55,516 bases of DNA from an uncultured Lachnospiraceae bacterium (GTDB lineage Bacteria; Bacillota; Clostridia; Lachnospirales; Lachnospiraceae). The DNA is taken from the NCBI GenBank assembly GCA_949471785.1, contig CASWRE010000021.1:1-55516 (forward strand). The letters are read 5' to 3'. Shown here piece after piece: positions 18,356 to 26,689 of the stretch (positions are counted from its first letter, which is position 1; every line of letters begins with the position of its first letter). The notes beneath the pieces are model-generated. The model saw only the letters and a program-made list of their open reading frames with translations. It did not search any database and had not been told where the DNA came from. The position numbers were made by a program, and so were the translations under genes.

Positions 18356-19243
18356 ATGAAGGGGGCGTTGATTGTGTTCGGCGAATGCCATATGCATATT
18401 TTTATGAACGGCACGGATTACCGGCGGGCCGTCATGGAACAGAAGGAAGGAAAGGGCGAGACGGTGGCGCGCCGGAATCTGGAGGCATATCGCCGCCACG
18501 GTGTGACCTTTGTGCGGGACGGAGGGGATCATTATGATCTGTCGGTGCTGGCAAGGCAGCTGGCCCCGGAATATGGGATTGATTACCGCACGCCGGTATT
18601 TGCCATTCACAAGCAGGGGCATTACGGCGGCATTGTGGGGCATGGCTTCGGCGACCTGGTGGAGTATGAGGCGCTGGTGCGGGCGGCCATAGAGCAGGGA
18701 GCAGATTTTATTAAAATAATTGTCAGCGGTATCATGGATTTCAATAAGGCGGGAATTCTGACGGAGGCTTCGCTGAGCGCCGATGAGATTCGTGAGATGG
18801 TTCACATCGCCCATGAAGAAGGCATGGCCGTCATGGCCCATGCCAACGGCGCAGACGCAGTGCGCAGCGCCGTACTGGCGGGGGCGGACTCGCTGGAACA
18901 TGGTAATTTTATGGACAGAGATTGCGTACAGCTGCTGGCAGAGGCGGATACGGTTTATGTGCCCACCGTATCCACCATCTATAACCTGTTGGGAGATAAT
19001 CGTTTTCCTGAACGGGAAATCAGGGAACTGTGGAACCGCCAGAAAGATGTGATCGCAGCCTGTTATGAGGTCGGCGTCCGGCTGGCTCTCGGCAGCGACG
19101 CAGGGGCCTACTGTGTTCTGCACGGTCAGGGCGTTGAGGATGAATACAGGGCATTTTGCCGGAGTATCGGCGAATCTGCCAGATTGAAAGTACATCTGAT
19201 GGAGGGGGAACAGCGCATACAGGAGAAATTCCGCAGAAAATAG
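18356..19243 (+). CDS. Amidohydrolase-family metal-dependent hydrolase
   Basis: This 295-residue (or slightly shorter) TIM-barrel hydrolase has an HxH metal motif in GECHMHIFMNG, a probable metal-binding lysine near residue 121 (ADFIKIIVSG), further histidines in MAVMAHANG and LEHGNFM, and an aspartate in LALGSDAGAY. This layout is that of the amidohydrolase superfamily (imidazolonepropionase/prolidase-like). The start is uncertain: ATG 18356 has a poor ribosome site, while TTG 18368 has AGGGGG upstream. It is 15 bp behind cbiC, so it is probably the last gene of the cobalamin operon. No amidohydrolase step is known in the standard pathway. Salvage of a corrinoid amide or lower-ligand precursor is only a guess. 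Confidence 0.82.
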   Translation: MKGALIVFGECHMHIFMNGTDYRRAVMEQKEGKGETVARRNLEAYRRHGVTFVRDGGDHYDLSVLARQLAPEYGIDYRTPVFAIHKQGHYGGIVGHGFGDLVEYEALVRAAIEQGADFIKIIVSGIMDFNKAGILTEASLSADEIREMVHIAHEEGMAVMAHANGADAVRSAVLAGADSLEHGNFMDRDCVQLLAEADTVYVPTVSTIYNLLGDNRFPEREIRELWNRQKDVIAACYEVGVRLALGSDAGAYCVLHGQGVEDEYRAFCRSIGESARLKVHLMEGEQRIQEKFRRK

Positions 19244-19274
19244 GGCGGCAGTTCCCGGCCTGTTTTCCGTACCG

Positions 19275-20030
19275 TCATAAAAATTCAGTCATAAATTCCC
19301 TGTACCAGAGCGGCATGTTGTTTCTCTGGAGCAGGGGATTTTTACGTTCCTCAATGGCTATGGTATCATAGAATGTTTTCCACAGATCCCGGTATTCATC
19401 CGGCTTTTGGGAGAGGAATGATTCGGCCTGTTCACGGGACAGGGAGGCCAGATACCAGTCCTGCCCGGCGGGATGGACGGCGGCGAGCCGTCTTCCTACA
19501 TCGAGGATCAGAAAATTCTCTCCGGACAGCCGGTCGGCAAAATGGGGAGTCAGCATGGTCAGGATATTGCCTTTGGGACGGATACGCGCAAAAAGAATAC
19601 CCTCCGCGGTGGCGTCGAAACGCAGAAATTCTTTGTGGTAGTGGGTTTCATTGGCGATATTCCGATTCAGCTCCTGGAGGCGCCGCACCGCAGGCTCTGC
19701 CAGCATATCCACAACGCAGGCGCCGTAGTAAAATCCGCCGATAAGAAAGCGGTAGATATCGTCCGCCCGGGAGTCTTCCGGCGACATGGCGGCCCGATAT
19801 ACCATATGCCAGGCCTTTGTGGAAATTTTTCTGCGTATAGAGCGGCTGACGCTCTCCGCTTTGGCAGCGTTGGGAACCACGGTAATATAGTCGCAGAACA
19901 GCTCCATGGTAGCGGTGCGATTCATCTGCAGCCGGACATGGTTATGGCCTTTTCGCGATGCCCAGGCGTCATAGACGGCCGTGAAAATGGAATCCAGATC
20001 ATCATCGCAGAGATAAACGGTTGTATTCAT
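19275..20030 (-). CDS. TIGR03915-type putative DNA-repair protein
   Basis: The 251-residue protein matches, by recall of its opening MNTTVYLCDDDLDSIFTAVY and its TPHFADRL segment, the TIGR03915/DUF4130 family. That family is almost always encoded beside a radical-SAM protein of TIGR03916, and here it lies 26 bp downstream of one. The C-terminal half resembles a uracil-DNA-glycosylase-like fold in family descriptions; I cannot confirm catalytic residues. It is the second gene of a minus-strand operon controlled by a promoter with an SOS box at 21603-21616. A role in DNA damage repair is inferred from that and from the partner. Confidence 0.85.
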   Translation of the reverse strand: MNTTVYLCDDDLDSIFTAVYDAWASRKGHNHVRLQMNRTATMELFCDYITVVPNAAKAESVSRSIRRKISTKAWHMVYRAAMSPEDSRADDIYRFLIGGFYYGACVVDMLAEPAVRRLQELNRNIANETHYHKEFLRFDATAEGILFARIRPKGNILTMLTPHFADRLSGENFLILDVGRRLAAVHPAGQDWYLASLSREQAESFLSQKPDEYRDLWKTFYDTIAIEERKNPLLQRNNMPLWYREFMTEFL

Positions 20031-20056
20031 AGGATTCTCCTTGTTCGTGTTATTGT

Positions 20057-21559
20057 TTATATCTGTCCGGAAAAGCTCTTGAAAATATCCTCCTGCTCCG
20101 GCTGCCCGCCCAGATTGAAATCGTCAAAAAAGGATAGCTGACGGTAACGTCCATGGGGATCTTCGAGCTGAAACCGCTTTTTGCGGTCGTCGGCAATCAA
20201 TTCCCCGGTGAGAAAATCCTCGTCCAGACGTATGGTCCGGCAGGTTTTGCCCTCGCATGTGATGAAGTATCCGGCCCGCTTCAATACGACTCCGAACTTT
20301 TTCAGCATATCGAAGTTCAGCGTGCCATAGCGGCGCGCCTTCAAAATCCTTCTGGCCGATCTGACGCCGATACCGGGTATCCGAAGCAGGGCGGCATAGT
20401 CCGCCCGTCCGACCTCCAGGGGGAACTTTTCCAGATGGCGCAGAGCCCAGTCGCATTTGGGGTCAAGCAGCAGATTAAAATGAGGGCGTTCCTCGGACAA
20501 CAGTTCATTTGCCGAGAAACCGTAATAGCGGAGCAGCCAGTCCGCCTGATAAAGTCTGTGCTCCCGCAAAAGCGGCGGAGGCGTACCCGGCGCGGGAAGA
20601 CGGCTGTCGTCGTTAAGGGCTGTATAAGCGGAGAAAAAGACCCTTTTCAGGTCAAACTGCCGATATAGTGCTTCCGTGACGCTCAGGATTTGATGATCCG
20701 TTTCCGGGGTGGCCCCTATGATCATCTGTGTACTCTGTCCCGCCGGCACGAAACGGGAGCTGCCGCCGTAATTTTGGCGATCGGAAAATCCGGGAAGCAG
20801 GATCTTTCTGTCTTCTGCCCTGTCGGGAAGGCCGTCGGGAAACTTCCGGATATCCGGTAAAGCGGTATCGTTTAGCGAGACGGCTTTACTGCCGGAAGAG
20901 ACAGAGGTGGGAGCCGCCATTTTGTCAGAAATCAGATGATGGTTTTCCTGAATGCCTTTTTGGATCAGGCGCATGGGAGTCAGGATACGTTTCCGGGATT
21001 TGGCCGGAGCCAGAGATTTCAGGCCGTCCACGGTAGGAAGTTCCAGATTTATGCTCATGCGGTCTGCCAAGTGTCCCACATATTCAATCAGCGCCGGGTC
21101 GGCGCCGGGTATTGCTTTGACATGGATGTAACCCCAAAATCCATAGACCTCCCGCAGCAGCCACAGCGTCTGATACATTCGTTCCATGGTCTCATTTGCC
21201 GAATGCAGAATACCGGAACTCAAAAAGAGCCCTTCGATGTAATTGCGCCGGTAAAATTCCATCGTCAGCGTGCAGATTTCCTCAGGAGTGAAATAGGTCC
21301 GCACCGTATCGTTGGAAATGCGGTTCAGGCAATAACGGCAATCGTGAATGCAGGCATTTGTCATCAGAATTTTTAACAGGGAAATGCAGCGGCCGTCGGC
21401 GGCAAAGCTGTGGCAGATGCCGCAGGAGGCCGTATTTCCCATTGTGCCGGATTGGCCGCCCCGGTCCACACCGCTGGAGGTGCAGGCCACGTCATATTTC
21501 GCCGCATCCGATAAAATTTCCAGTTTTTGCTGTAAAGTCAGATCTTTTTGAATAAGCAT
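20057..21559 (-). CDS. Putative DNA modification/repair radical-SAM protein (TIGR03916)
   Basis: This 500-residue radical-SAM enzyme carries the iron-sulfur motif NACIHDCRYCLNR (Cys70, Cys74, Cys77), with more cysteines at 26, 46, 49 and 58. A C-terminal helix-hairpin-helix, LLRIPGIGVRSARRILK, around residue 400-420 suggests DNA binding. The family is annotated as a putative DNA modification or repair enzyme; its reaction is not established to my knowledge. It is the first gene of an operon with the TIGR03915 partner. The promoter overlaps a LexA-type operator, which supports induction by DNA damage. Confidence 0.88.
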   Translation of the reverse strand: MLIQKDLTLQQKLEILSDAAKYDVACTSSGVDRGGQSGTMGNTASCGICHSFAADGRCISLLKILMTNACIHDCRYCLNRISNDTVRTYFTPEEICTLTMEFYRRNYIEGLFLSSGILHSANETMERMYQTLWLLREVYGFWGYIHVKAIPGADPALIEYVGHLADRMSINLELPTVDGLKSLAPAKSRKRILTPMRLIQKGIQENHHLISDKMAAPTSVSSGSKAVSLNDTALPDIRKFPDGLPDRAEDRKILLPGFSDRQNYGGSSRFVPAGQSTQMIIGATPETDHQILSVTEALYRQFDLKRVFFSAYTALNDDSRLPAPGTPPPLLREHRLYQADWLLRYYGFSANELLSEERPHFNLLLDPKCDWALRHLEKFPLEVGRADYAALLRIPGIGVRSARRILKARRYGTLNFDMLKKFGVVLKRAGYFITCEGKTCRTIRLDEDFLTGELIADDRKKRFQLEDPHGRYRQLSFFDDFNLGGQPEQEDIFKSFSGQI

Positions 21560-21591
21560 AAGACATGGTTCTCCGTGAAGTAATGGGTTTT

Positions 21592-21620
21592 ATCATATCA
21601 CACGAACGTGTGTTCTGCAA
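21592..21620 (-). promoter_or_regulatory. Promoter of the repair operon
   Basis: Read on the minus strand there is TTGCAG (21615-21620), a 17-bp spacer and TATGAT (21592-21597), about 30-60 bp ahead of the radical-SAM gene. The spacer contains a LexA-type box, annotated separately. Confidence 0.7.
21603..21616. promoter_or_regulatory. LexA/DinR-type SOS box
   Basis: The sequence CGAACGTGTGTTCT holds GAAC-N4-GTTC (21604-21607 and 21612-21615), the core of the Gram-positive LexA (DinR) operator consensus CGAACN4GTTCG. Only the last base of the 14-bp consensus differs. It lies between the -35 and -10 elements of the repair-operon promoter, an ideal place for repression. Confidence 0.75.
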
Positions 21621-21659
21621 TAGGAGAAGCGGGATTTTTCCGAAAATTCCAAAATATTG

Positions 21660-21688
21660 TTGCGGTTTCACGGACTTGAGTCTATAAT
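21660..21688 (+). promoter_or_regulatory. Promoter of the TIM-barrel gene
   Basis: A TTGCGG (21660-21665), a 17-bp spacer and a perfect TATAAT (21683-21688) lie 70 bp ahead of the start. It is divergent from the repair-operon promoter. The distance to the SOS box (about 45 bp) suggests the box does not control this gene directly. Confidence 0.6.
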
Positions 21689-21758
21689 GCGGAAAATGAA
21701 AAGATTGGTAACGGTCCGAAATGTCTGAATGATTGTGTTTTTCCGCAGGAGGAACCCT

Positions 21759-22763
21759 ATGTGGTACACAGATAAAAAATTATCGATGAATATGCCTCTA
21801 TATGACGATATGGGCGCGAGCTTTTCTGATCAGGAAGATCTGGAAAAATATTATCGTGCTCTGGGACTCAATGGCGTGGAGGTTATCCTGGCAGATCATC
21901 CGGAAAAGGCAATTGAATTAATCCGGCCGGGGACAGTGAACGGTCAGCATCTGTATTTCTCTCTTTTCTGGGTGGACTGGTGGCGTCGGGATTTCGCCTG
22001 CCTGAATCAGATGTTTGGTTCCCGCAGCCGGTGGATGGATTACTATGGCGGCGCAGACAGAGAGAAGCTTCTGGACATTTATCGGAAGGAACTGGCGTTT
22101 GCCAGGGATCAGGGAGCGGCCTATGTGGTATTCCATGTGTCTGAAGCCAGCCTGCAGGAAAGCTTCAGTTTCCGATTTTCCCACACGGACAGAGAAGTCA
22201 TGGAGGCCAGCCTGGAGGTGATCAATCTCTTGCTGGACGAGGAGGAATATCCTTTTGATTTTCTGGTGGAAAATTTATGGTGGCCGGGATTAAATCTCCG
22301 GGATACCGGACTCACGGCACAGATGCTGGAGGGTATCCACACAGACAGAAAGGGGATTATGCTGGATACAGGCCATTACATGAATGCGGTGGGAACCGTG
22401 CACACAGAAGCGGAGGGCGTAGCCTGTCTGATGGAATTAGCGGATGTCTATGAAAGAGCTGGTCTGCTTTCTCTGTTCAAGGGAGTGCATCTCCATCAGT
22501 CTCTGAGCGGCAGCCATATCCAGGCGCTGCGGCGCGGAGAGATTCCCTGCCCCGAGCTGGATTTTGACGCGCTTTTTTCAAAAGCCTATGAAAATACCTG
22601 TATCATCGACGAGCACAGGCCGTTTGAGACAGGGAAAGTGGTTCCTTTCCTTGAAAAGATCAATCCCCGGTATATTACTTTTGAATTTCAGCAATACAGC
22701 CGGGAAGCCTACGCCCGGCAGGCGGACACACAGCGCCGGGCTCTGGGACTGCCGGCCCGCTGA
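21759..22763 (+). CDS. TIM-barrel protein, sugar phosphate isomerase/epimerase (AP endonuclease 2) superfamily
   Basis: The 334-residue protein has the general pattern of the xylose-isomerase-like TIM barrel. Acidic and histidine residues end several strands: DFLVENLWWPG near residue 176, IMLDTGHYMN near 208, KGVHLHQSLSG near 246 and CIIDEHRPFE near 286. They would form a divalent metal site, as in sugar-phosphate epimerases and endonuclease IV. The ATG at 21759 has AGGAGG 6 bp upstream; an earlier in-frame ATG at 21729 lacks such a site. The substrate is unknown. It stands as a single gene, divergent from the repair operon. Confidence 0.75.
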   Translation: MWYTDKKLSMNMPLYDDMGASFSDQEDLEKYYRALGLNGVEVILADHPEKAIELIRPGTVNGQHLYFSLFWVDWWRRDFACLNQMFGSRSRWMDYYGGADREKLLDIYRKELAFARDQGAAYVVFHVSEASLQESFSFRFSHTDREVMEASLEVINLLLDEEEYPFDFLVENLWWPGLNLRDTGLTAQMLEGIHTDRKGIMLDTGHYMNAVGTVHTEAEGVACLMELADVYERAGLLSLFKGVHLHQSLSGSHIQALRRGEIPCPELDFDALFSKAYENTCIIDEHRPFETGKVVPFLEKINPRYITFEFQQYSREAYARQADTQRRALGLPAR

Positions 22764-22853
22764 GACGTATGCCTGCCATGGCTATTAGTAAAATTGATGA
22801 AATTAGTGGCTTCCTTTTTGTTCATTTGAGTTATGGAAAAAAAACGGTTGTGC

Positions 22854-22869
22854 AAAACATATATGTTTT
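22854..22869. repeat. 16-bp perfect palindrome upstream of a promoter
   Basis: AAAACATATATGTTTT is its own inverse complement and ends 9 bp before the -35 box at 22879. It could be an operator or simply AT-rich chance. Confidence 0.4.
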
Positions 22870-22878
22870 GGGTTTTAC

Positions 22879-22907
22879 TTGACAGAAAATCAGTCAAAAT
22901 ATATACT
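22879..22907 (+). promoter_or_regulatory. Promoter of the cytidylate-kinase-like gene
   Basis: A perfect TTGACA (22879-22884), a 17-bp spacer and TATACT (22902-22907) predict a start near 22914 and a leader of about 75 nt that contains a hairpin. Confidence 0.75.
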
Positions 22908-22921
22908 ATATAATGTATAGG

Positions 22922-22961
22922 GTGACCGTTCAGAAGGACTGTGTATGTGCTGAACAGTTAC
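22922..22961. repeat. Hairpin related to the MITE end, in a 5' leader
   Basis: GTGACCGTTCAG at 22922-22933 pairs imperfectly with CTGAACAGTTAC at 22950-22961. The right arm equals the last 12 bases of the MITE-like element at 12002-12134, and the left arm differs from its start at two positions. The interior is only 16 bp, so this is either a deleted relic or a related small repeat. Confidence 0.55.
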
Positions 22962-22988
22962 ATAGTTTGAATTTAAAGGAGGCTGTCT

Positions 22989-23600
22989 ATGAAAAAAAGA
23001 GTGGTAACGATCAGCCGTAAGCATGGCAGCGGCGGCAGGACAATCGGACATATGCTGGAGGAAAGGTTGGGAATAAAGTGTTATGACCAGCAGTTAATAG
23101 AAATGATTGCAAAGGAAAGCGGATTTGCGACGGATTTTATTGAGGAAAACGGTGAGAAGGTGACCAACAGCCTTCTGTTCAATATCGCAACCAGTCTGAC
23201 TTTTGCTTACAATACATTTTCTCAGGAAAGAATGTCCCTGCAGGATCAGCTGTTCATGACTCAGGGACGTGTAATTAAGGAACTGGCGGATAAAGAACCC
23301 TGCATCATCGTGGGAAGCTGCGCGGATTACTTCCTGGCGGAGAGAGAAGATGTACTGAATGTGTTTATTCATTCGGACAAAGAACACAGAAAAAAAATTG
23401 CGGTTGAGAAATATGGCTACAGTCCGAAAGAGGTGGACGGTATTTTGAATCGTAAAGACCGGGAAAGGGCCAGCCATTATCGGTATTATACCGAGAGAGA
23501 CTGGGCGGACGCATCCAACTATCATGTCTGCCTGGACAGCGGTATGTATGGAATGGAAAAATGTGCCGATATTATTGCGGATTTATATAGAATAGATTGA
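22989..23600 (+). CDS. Cytidylate-kinase-like family protein
   Basis: This 203-residue P-loop protein of the cytidylate kinase-like (Cytidylate_kin2, AAA_26) family begins with VTISRKHGSGGRTIGHMLEE. The nucleotide-binding loop is in the GSGGR form and lacks the usual GK[ST]. Later segments PCIIVGSCADYFL and the LID-like RKDRERASHYRYY fit the family. The true substrate is unknown; it is not the housekeeping Cmk. The AAAGGAGG site is ideal. The gene appears monocistronic, with its own promoter and a terminator-like hairpin after the stop. Confidence 0.85.
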   Translation: MKKRVVTISRKHGSGGRTIGHMLEERLGIKCYDQQLIEMIAKESGFATDFIEENGEKVTNSLLFNIATSLTFAYNTFSQERMSLQDQLFMTQGRVIKELADKEPCIIVGSCADYFLAEREDVLNVFIHSDKEHRKKIAVEKYGYSPKEVDGILNRKDRERASHYRYYTERDWADASNYHVCLDSGMYGMEKCADIIADLYRID

Positions 23601-23614
23601 TTTTTTTACATGTA

Positions 23615-23648
23615 AACGGGGCTGTCGGGACAGATAGTCTCGTTTTTT
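23615..23648 (+). terminator. Intrinsic terminator after the kinase-like gene
   Basis: AACGGG (23615-23620) pairs with CTCGTT, and an inner CTGT-CGGG-ACAG stem sits inside with a bulge. A run of six T follows at once. Confidence 0.6.
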
Positions 23649-23722
23649 ATGCCTATTAGCGGATCTGTCTATGAGATATTACAAAATTTTTAACAATTCC
23701 TTTTTGGGACACAATTTTCCTC

Positions 23723-23751
23723 TTGATTTTACGGAAAAATTACGGTATTGT
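23723..23751 (+). promoter_or_regulatory. Candidate promoter of the secreted amidase gene
   Basis: TTGATT (23723-23728), a 17-bp spacer and TATTGT (23746-23751) lie 57 bp before the start codon. The match is moderate. Confidence 0.45.
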
Positions 23752-23808
23752 TAAGATGTATGACGATTCCGGCATGATGCCGTTTACCAAAAGGGGAATA
23801 AAAAACAT

Positions 23809-26568
23809 ATGAAGAGAAGAATCGTAGCCTGCATTCTTGCGGCGGCAATGTTATTGACAAGTGTCGTTCCGGTGGCGGCTGAGGGAGACAACTGGCGGAA
23901 CAGCAGTTTTCAGAAGACCATCGACTGGCTGTTCGGGCACTCCAATGAAATCGGCTATGCGGAGATCTCCGCGGCAGCCGCGGAGATGAAACAGGATTAT
24001 ACTGTGTTACGGGAAAATTCCGTCGATGACGAGACGAGCGCCGGACTGATCCGCGTGCTGGATGCCTATGTGCGCGCCAGATCGGAAAACAGCGACGGCG
24101 ACGGCAGCCTCATGGAGGCAGCGGTGAGGAACAGTCATCAAAAGCTCTGGAAATATTTTCAGGGAAGCGTAAGAACCTGCGGTGGAAATGTTGTAAAGGT
24201 CCAGCCGGTGCTTCAGGTGCGAAATGTCAGGACGACAGAGGAAGAAATTACGTTGTCCGTCTATGAGTGGGTCTATATGACATATGAAATAGACGGCAGA
24301 AAAGATATCAGCGGACACGGCTTTGATCACAGGATGGTATTCCGGGTCAGAGACGGCAGATGGATTCTCGTACAGGATTTGTGGGATACGGGAGAAGGAG
24401 ACAGCTTTGTGCAGGAAGAATCCGAATCGGTCGAAAAGCCACCTGTTGATAATTCTGCGGATTCTTTGGAAGATCAGTCCGGCAAAGAAACTCCGGATGC
24501 GGGCAGGGATGACGGCAGCCTGACAGACGAAAATAATGTGCCGCAGGGAGAAGGATCTGCGGATCAGACGGCTGATTCCGTCATAGACAATATCCCCCAA
24601 GAAGATAAAGGGTCGGAGGGGGACGGCCCAGACGAAGATCTTCCTCAGGAGAACAGTGATCCGTCGGAGGGAGAATCCTCTTCGGGCAGCGGTGTGACGG
24701 ATGAGGACAAACCTTTAGATGGGGACAAGCCTTTGGACGAAAGCAGGACGGAGGAAAATACCGATCCGGAAGTCGGTTCCGACCGGGAGGAAAATCACGT
24801 ACCGAAGACCGATCCCGAAGAGGAACCTGCTCCCGTCGATCCGGTATCCGCAGAAGATACGGCGGCTGGCGACGATACATATATAAGGGACTTACCGCAG
24901 GATCATACCGTTTCCGATGCCGAATCCCAAAATACCATTCTGTTTCACGAGCTGAATACCCGGAATGAAAAAGAGCCGGAAGGCCTGTTTGCCGCCGCTC
25001 AGGAGCAAATCGCCAGATCTCTCACTCCTTTTTCCACCGCCTTCGGTATTCGGACAATGAATTATACCTATTCTTATCAGGACGCGGTGGCTTATGCCGA
25101 CAAATATGCCACAAGTTATAATCCGGCCTATCCGAATTATAATTCTATTGGCGGGGATTGCGCGAATTTTGTTTCTCAGTGCCTGTATGCGGGCGGCCTG
25201 CCCATGACGGACGGCTGGTTTTTTAGAGATTCCAACAATCGTTCCTCTTCCTGGTCATTGGCCGACGGGCTTTTCAAATATTTATCCGCCTCCTGCGGAA
25301 CTGCTGTCGAGAATCCGGCGGCCGGCGATGTGACGGCCGGAAATCCGGTTTTTTATTATAGCGCCGGTAAAGGACGTTATTCCCATACGGCTATCTGCGT
25401 CGGCGTCAATGCCTCCGGCGTGCCGGTGGTGGACGCCCATAATAACGACCATTTACGCGCGGTGTGGACCCTTGGCAGCGGCTGGTCAAAACGTACCGTG
25501 GTAAAAATCAACGGAAACGGCGCCGGCGCCGGCACGGTAGCGCCCCCTCTTCCCCCGGAAGAAATCGGCGGCAGCGAGTTGTGGCGGGTTACGGCCGGAA
25601 GCGGACTCAAGATACGTAAAGACGCAGGGACATCTTATGCAAGCCTTGGGGCAATTCCCCAAAATCAGCAAATCAGCATTGTAGAAAAGAAAACAGTGGG
25701 TCAGCAGACCTGGGGAAAGACCACTTATAAAGGTGTTACCGGCTGGTGTTGTCTGATTTATTCACCCCAGGTGTCTTATGCCACTTTTGTCAGCGGCTCG
25801 CTGGACGGCGTCGTGGCCACGGGAATCAAGTTGGACAGGACGACAGCCACTATTTCCGGTATCGGGAATACCGTGCAGCTGAACGCTACGGTTACCCCCA
25901 GCGGAGCATCCCCCCATCTGGTGTGGACCTGTTCCAATCTGTCTATAGCGACGGTGAATAACGGCCTGGTGAAAGCTTTGTCTAAGGGTGAAGTGGTGAT
26001 CACGGTTCAGACCGCGGACGGCTCGGATAAAACCGCTTCCTGTATCGTAGAAATCGTGGGAGATTCTGCCTACACCGTCAAATATAATCTGAACGGAGGA
26101 AAAAATAACCGTAAGAATTTAAGCCGTTATGACAGTTCGAAAGGTATGACCCTGTATAATCCGACGAGAAAGGGCTATGTTTTCGGCGGATGGTATACCA
26201 AAAAGAATCTGACCGGCAAAATCACGAAAATAGCCAAAGGAAAAACCAAAAATTATACCCTGTACGCAAAATGGGTCAAGTTGGCGAAGCCTGCACTTCG
26301 CAAGATGACGCGCGTCGGGTCCGGTAAAATCAGGGTTTATATAAAGAAAAAAGTGGCAAAGGCCACGGGCTATCAGATTCAATATGCAAGAAACGCCGGT
26401 TTTACCAAAGGCGTAAAGACAAAGAGAACGACCTCTCTCAGTCCGACGCTCACAGGATTGAAGAGAAGGACCCGCTATTATGTGCGTGTCCGACCGTATA
26501 TAAAAATCGCATCGGGGAATTATGTATACGGCAGTTATAGCGGTTATCGTTATATCACCGTATCGTGA
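23809..26568 (+). CDS. Secreted modular amidase-like protein (Amidase_6, SH3, Big_2, Flg_new, Fn3-like)
   Basis: This 919-residue exported protein has a signal peptide at residues 1-24 (cleavage near VPVAA). An N-terminal domain to about residue 205 is not recognised. A very acidic Asp/Glu/Ser-rich linker runs to about 390. An Amidase_6 domain follows from residue 417, with Cys451 in GGDCANFVSQCLYAGG and His526 in YSHTAICVG, the likely catalytic pair. Then come an SH3-like domain (about 588-650), a Big_2 immunoglobulin-like domain (about 670-745), a Listeria-Bacteroides Flg_new repeat (about 755-820) and a fibronectin-III-like end. No LPXTG or membrane anchor is present, so wall binding would rest on the SH3 or basic C-terminal domains. 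A role in peptide or peptidoglycan cleavage is inferred. Confidence 0.85.
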   Translation: MKRRIVACILAAAMLLTSVVPVAAEGDNWRNSSFQKTIDWLFGHSNEIGYAEISAAAAEMKQDYTVLRENSVDDETSAGLIRVLDAYVRARSENSDGDGSLMEAAVRNSHQKLWKYFQGSVRTCGGNVVKVQPVLQVRNVRTTEEEITLSVYEWVYMTYEIDGRKDISGHGFDHRMVFRVRDGRWILVQDLWDTGEGDSFVQEESESVEKPPVDNSADSLEDQSGKETPDAGRDDGSLTDENNVPQGEGSADQTADSVIDNIPQEDKGSEGDGPDEDLPQENSDPSEGESSSGSGVTDEDKPLDGDKPLDESRTEENTDPEVGSDREENHVPKTDPEEEPAPVDPVSAEDTAAGDDTYIRDLPQDHTVSDAESQNTILFHELNTRNEKEPEGLFAAAQEQIARSLTPFSTAFGIRTMNYTYSYQDAVAYADKYATSYNPAYPNYNSIGGDCANFVSQCLYAGGLPMTDGWFFRDSNNRSSSWSLADGLFKYLSASCGTAVENPAAGDVTAGNPVFYYSAGKGRYSHTAICVGVNASGVPVVDAHNNDHLRAVWTLGSGWSKRTVVKINGNGAGAGTVAPPLPPEEIGGSELWRVTAGSGLKIRKDAGTSYASLGAIPQNQQISIVEKKTVGQQTWGKTTYKGVTGWCCLIYSPQVSYATFVSGSLDGVVATGIKLDRTTATISGIGNTVQLNATVTPSGASPHLVWTCSNLSIATVNNGLVKALSKGEVVITVQTADGSDKTASCIVEIVGDSAYTVKYNLNGGKNNRKNLSRYDSSKGMTLYNPTRKGYVFGGWYTKKNLTGKITKIAKGKTKNYTLYAKWVKLAKPALRKMTRVGSGKIRVYIKKKVAKATGYQIQYARNAGFTKGVKTKRTTSLSPTLTGLKRRTRYYVRVRPYIKIASGNYVYGSYSGYRYITVS

Positions 26569-26625
26569 CGGAAGATCTTTTGTTTCTGTCTTTGGTTTTA
26601 CGGAATTCATATTTGGATGAAAAGG

Positions 26626-26663
26626 CTGCGGGCCGCCTGAAACAGGCGGTACGCAGATTTTTT
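26626..26663 (+). terminator. Strong intrinsic terminator hairpin upstream of parE
   Basis: CTGCG-GG-CCGCCTG pairs with CAGGCGG-TA-CGCAG around an AAA loop, followed by A and six T. It ends the amidase gene. It also lies only 26 bp before the parE start, with no convincing promoter in between. Confidence 0.85.
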
Positions 26664-26689
26664 CGGTATTATAGAAGGAGTACGTGTTT

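Noticed and set aside
17771..19195. 474-codon minus-strand frame opposite cbiC and the amidohydrolase
   Set aside because: Antisense of two recognised genes with no motif of its own.
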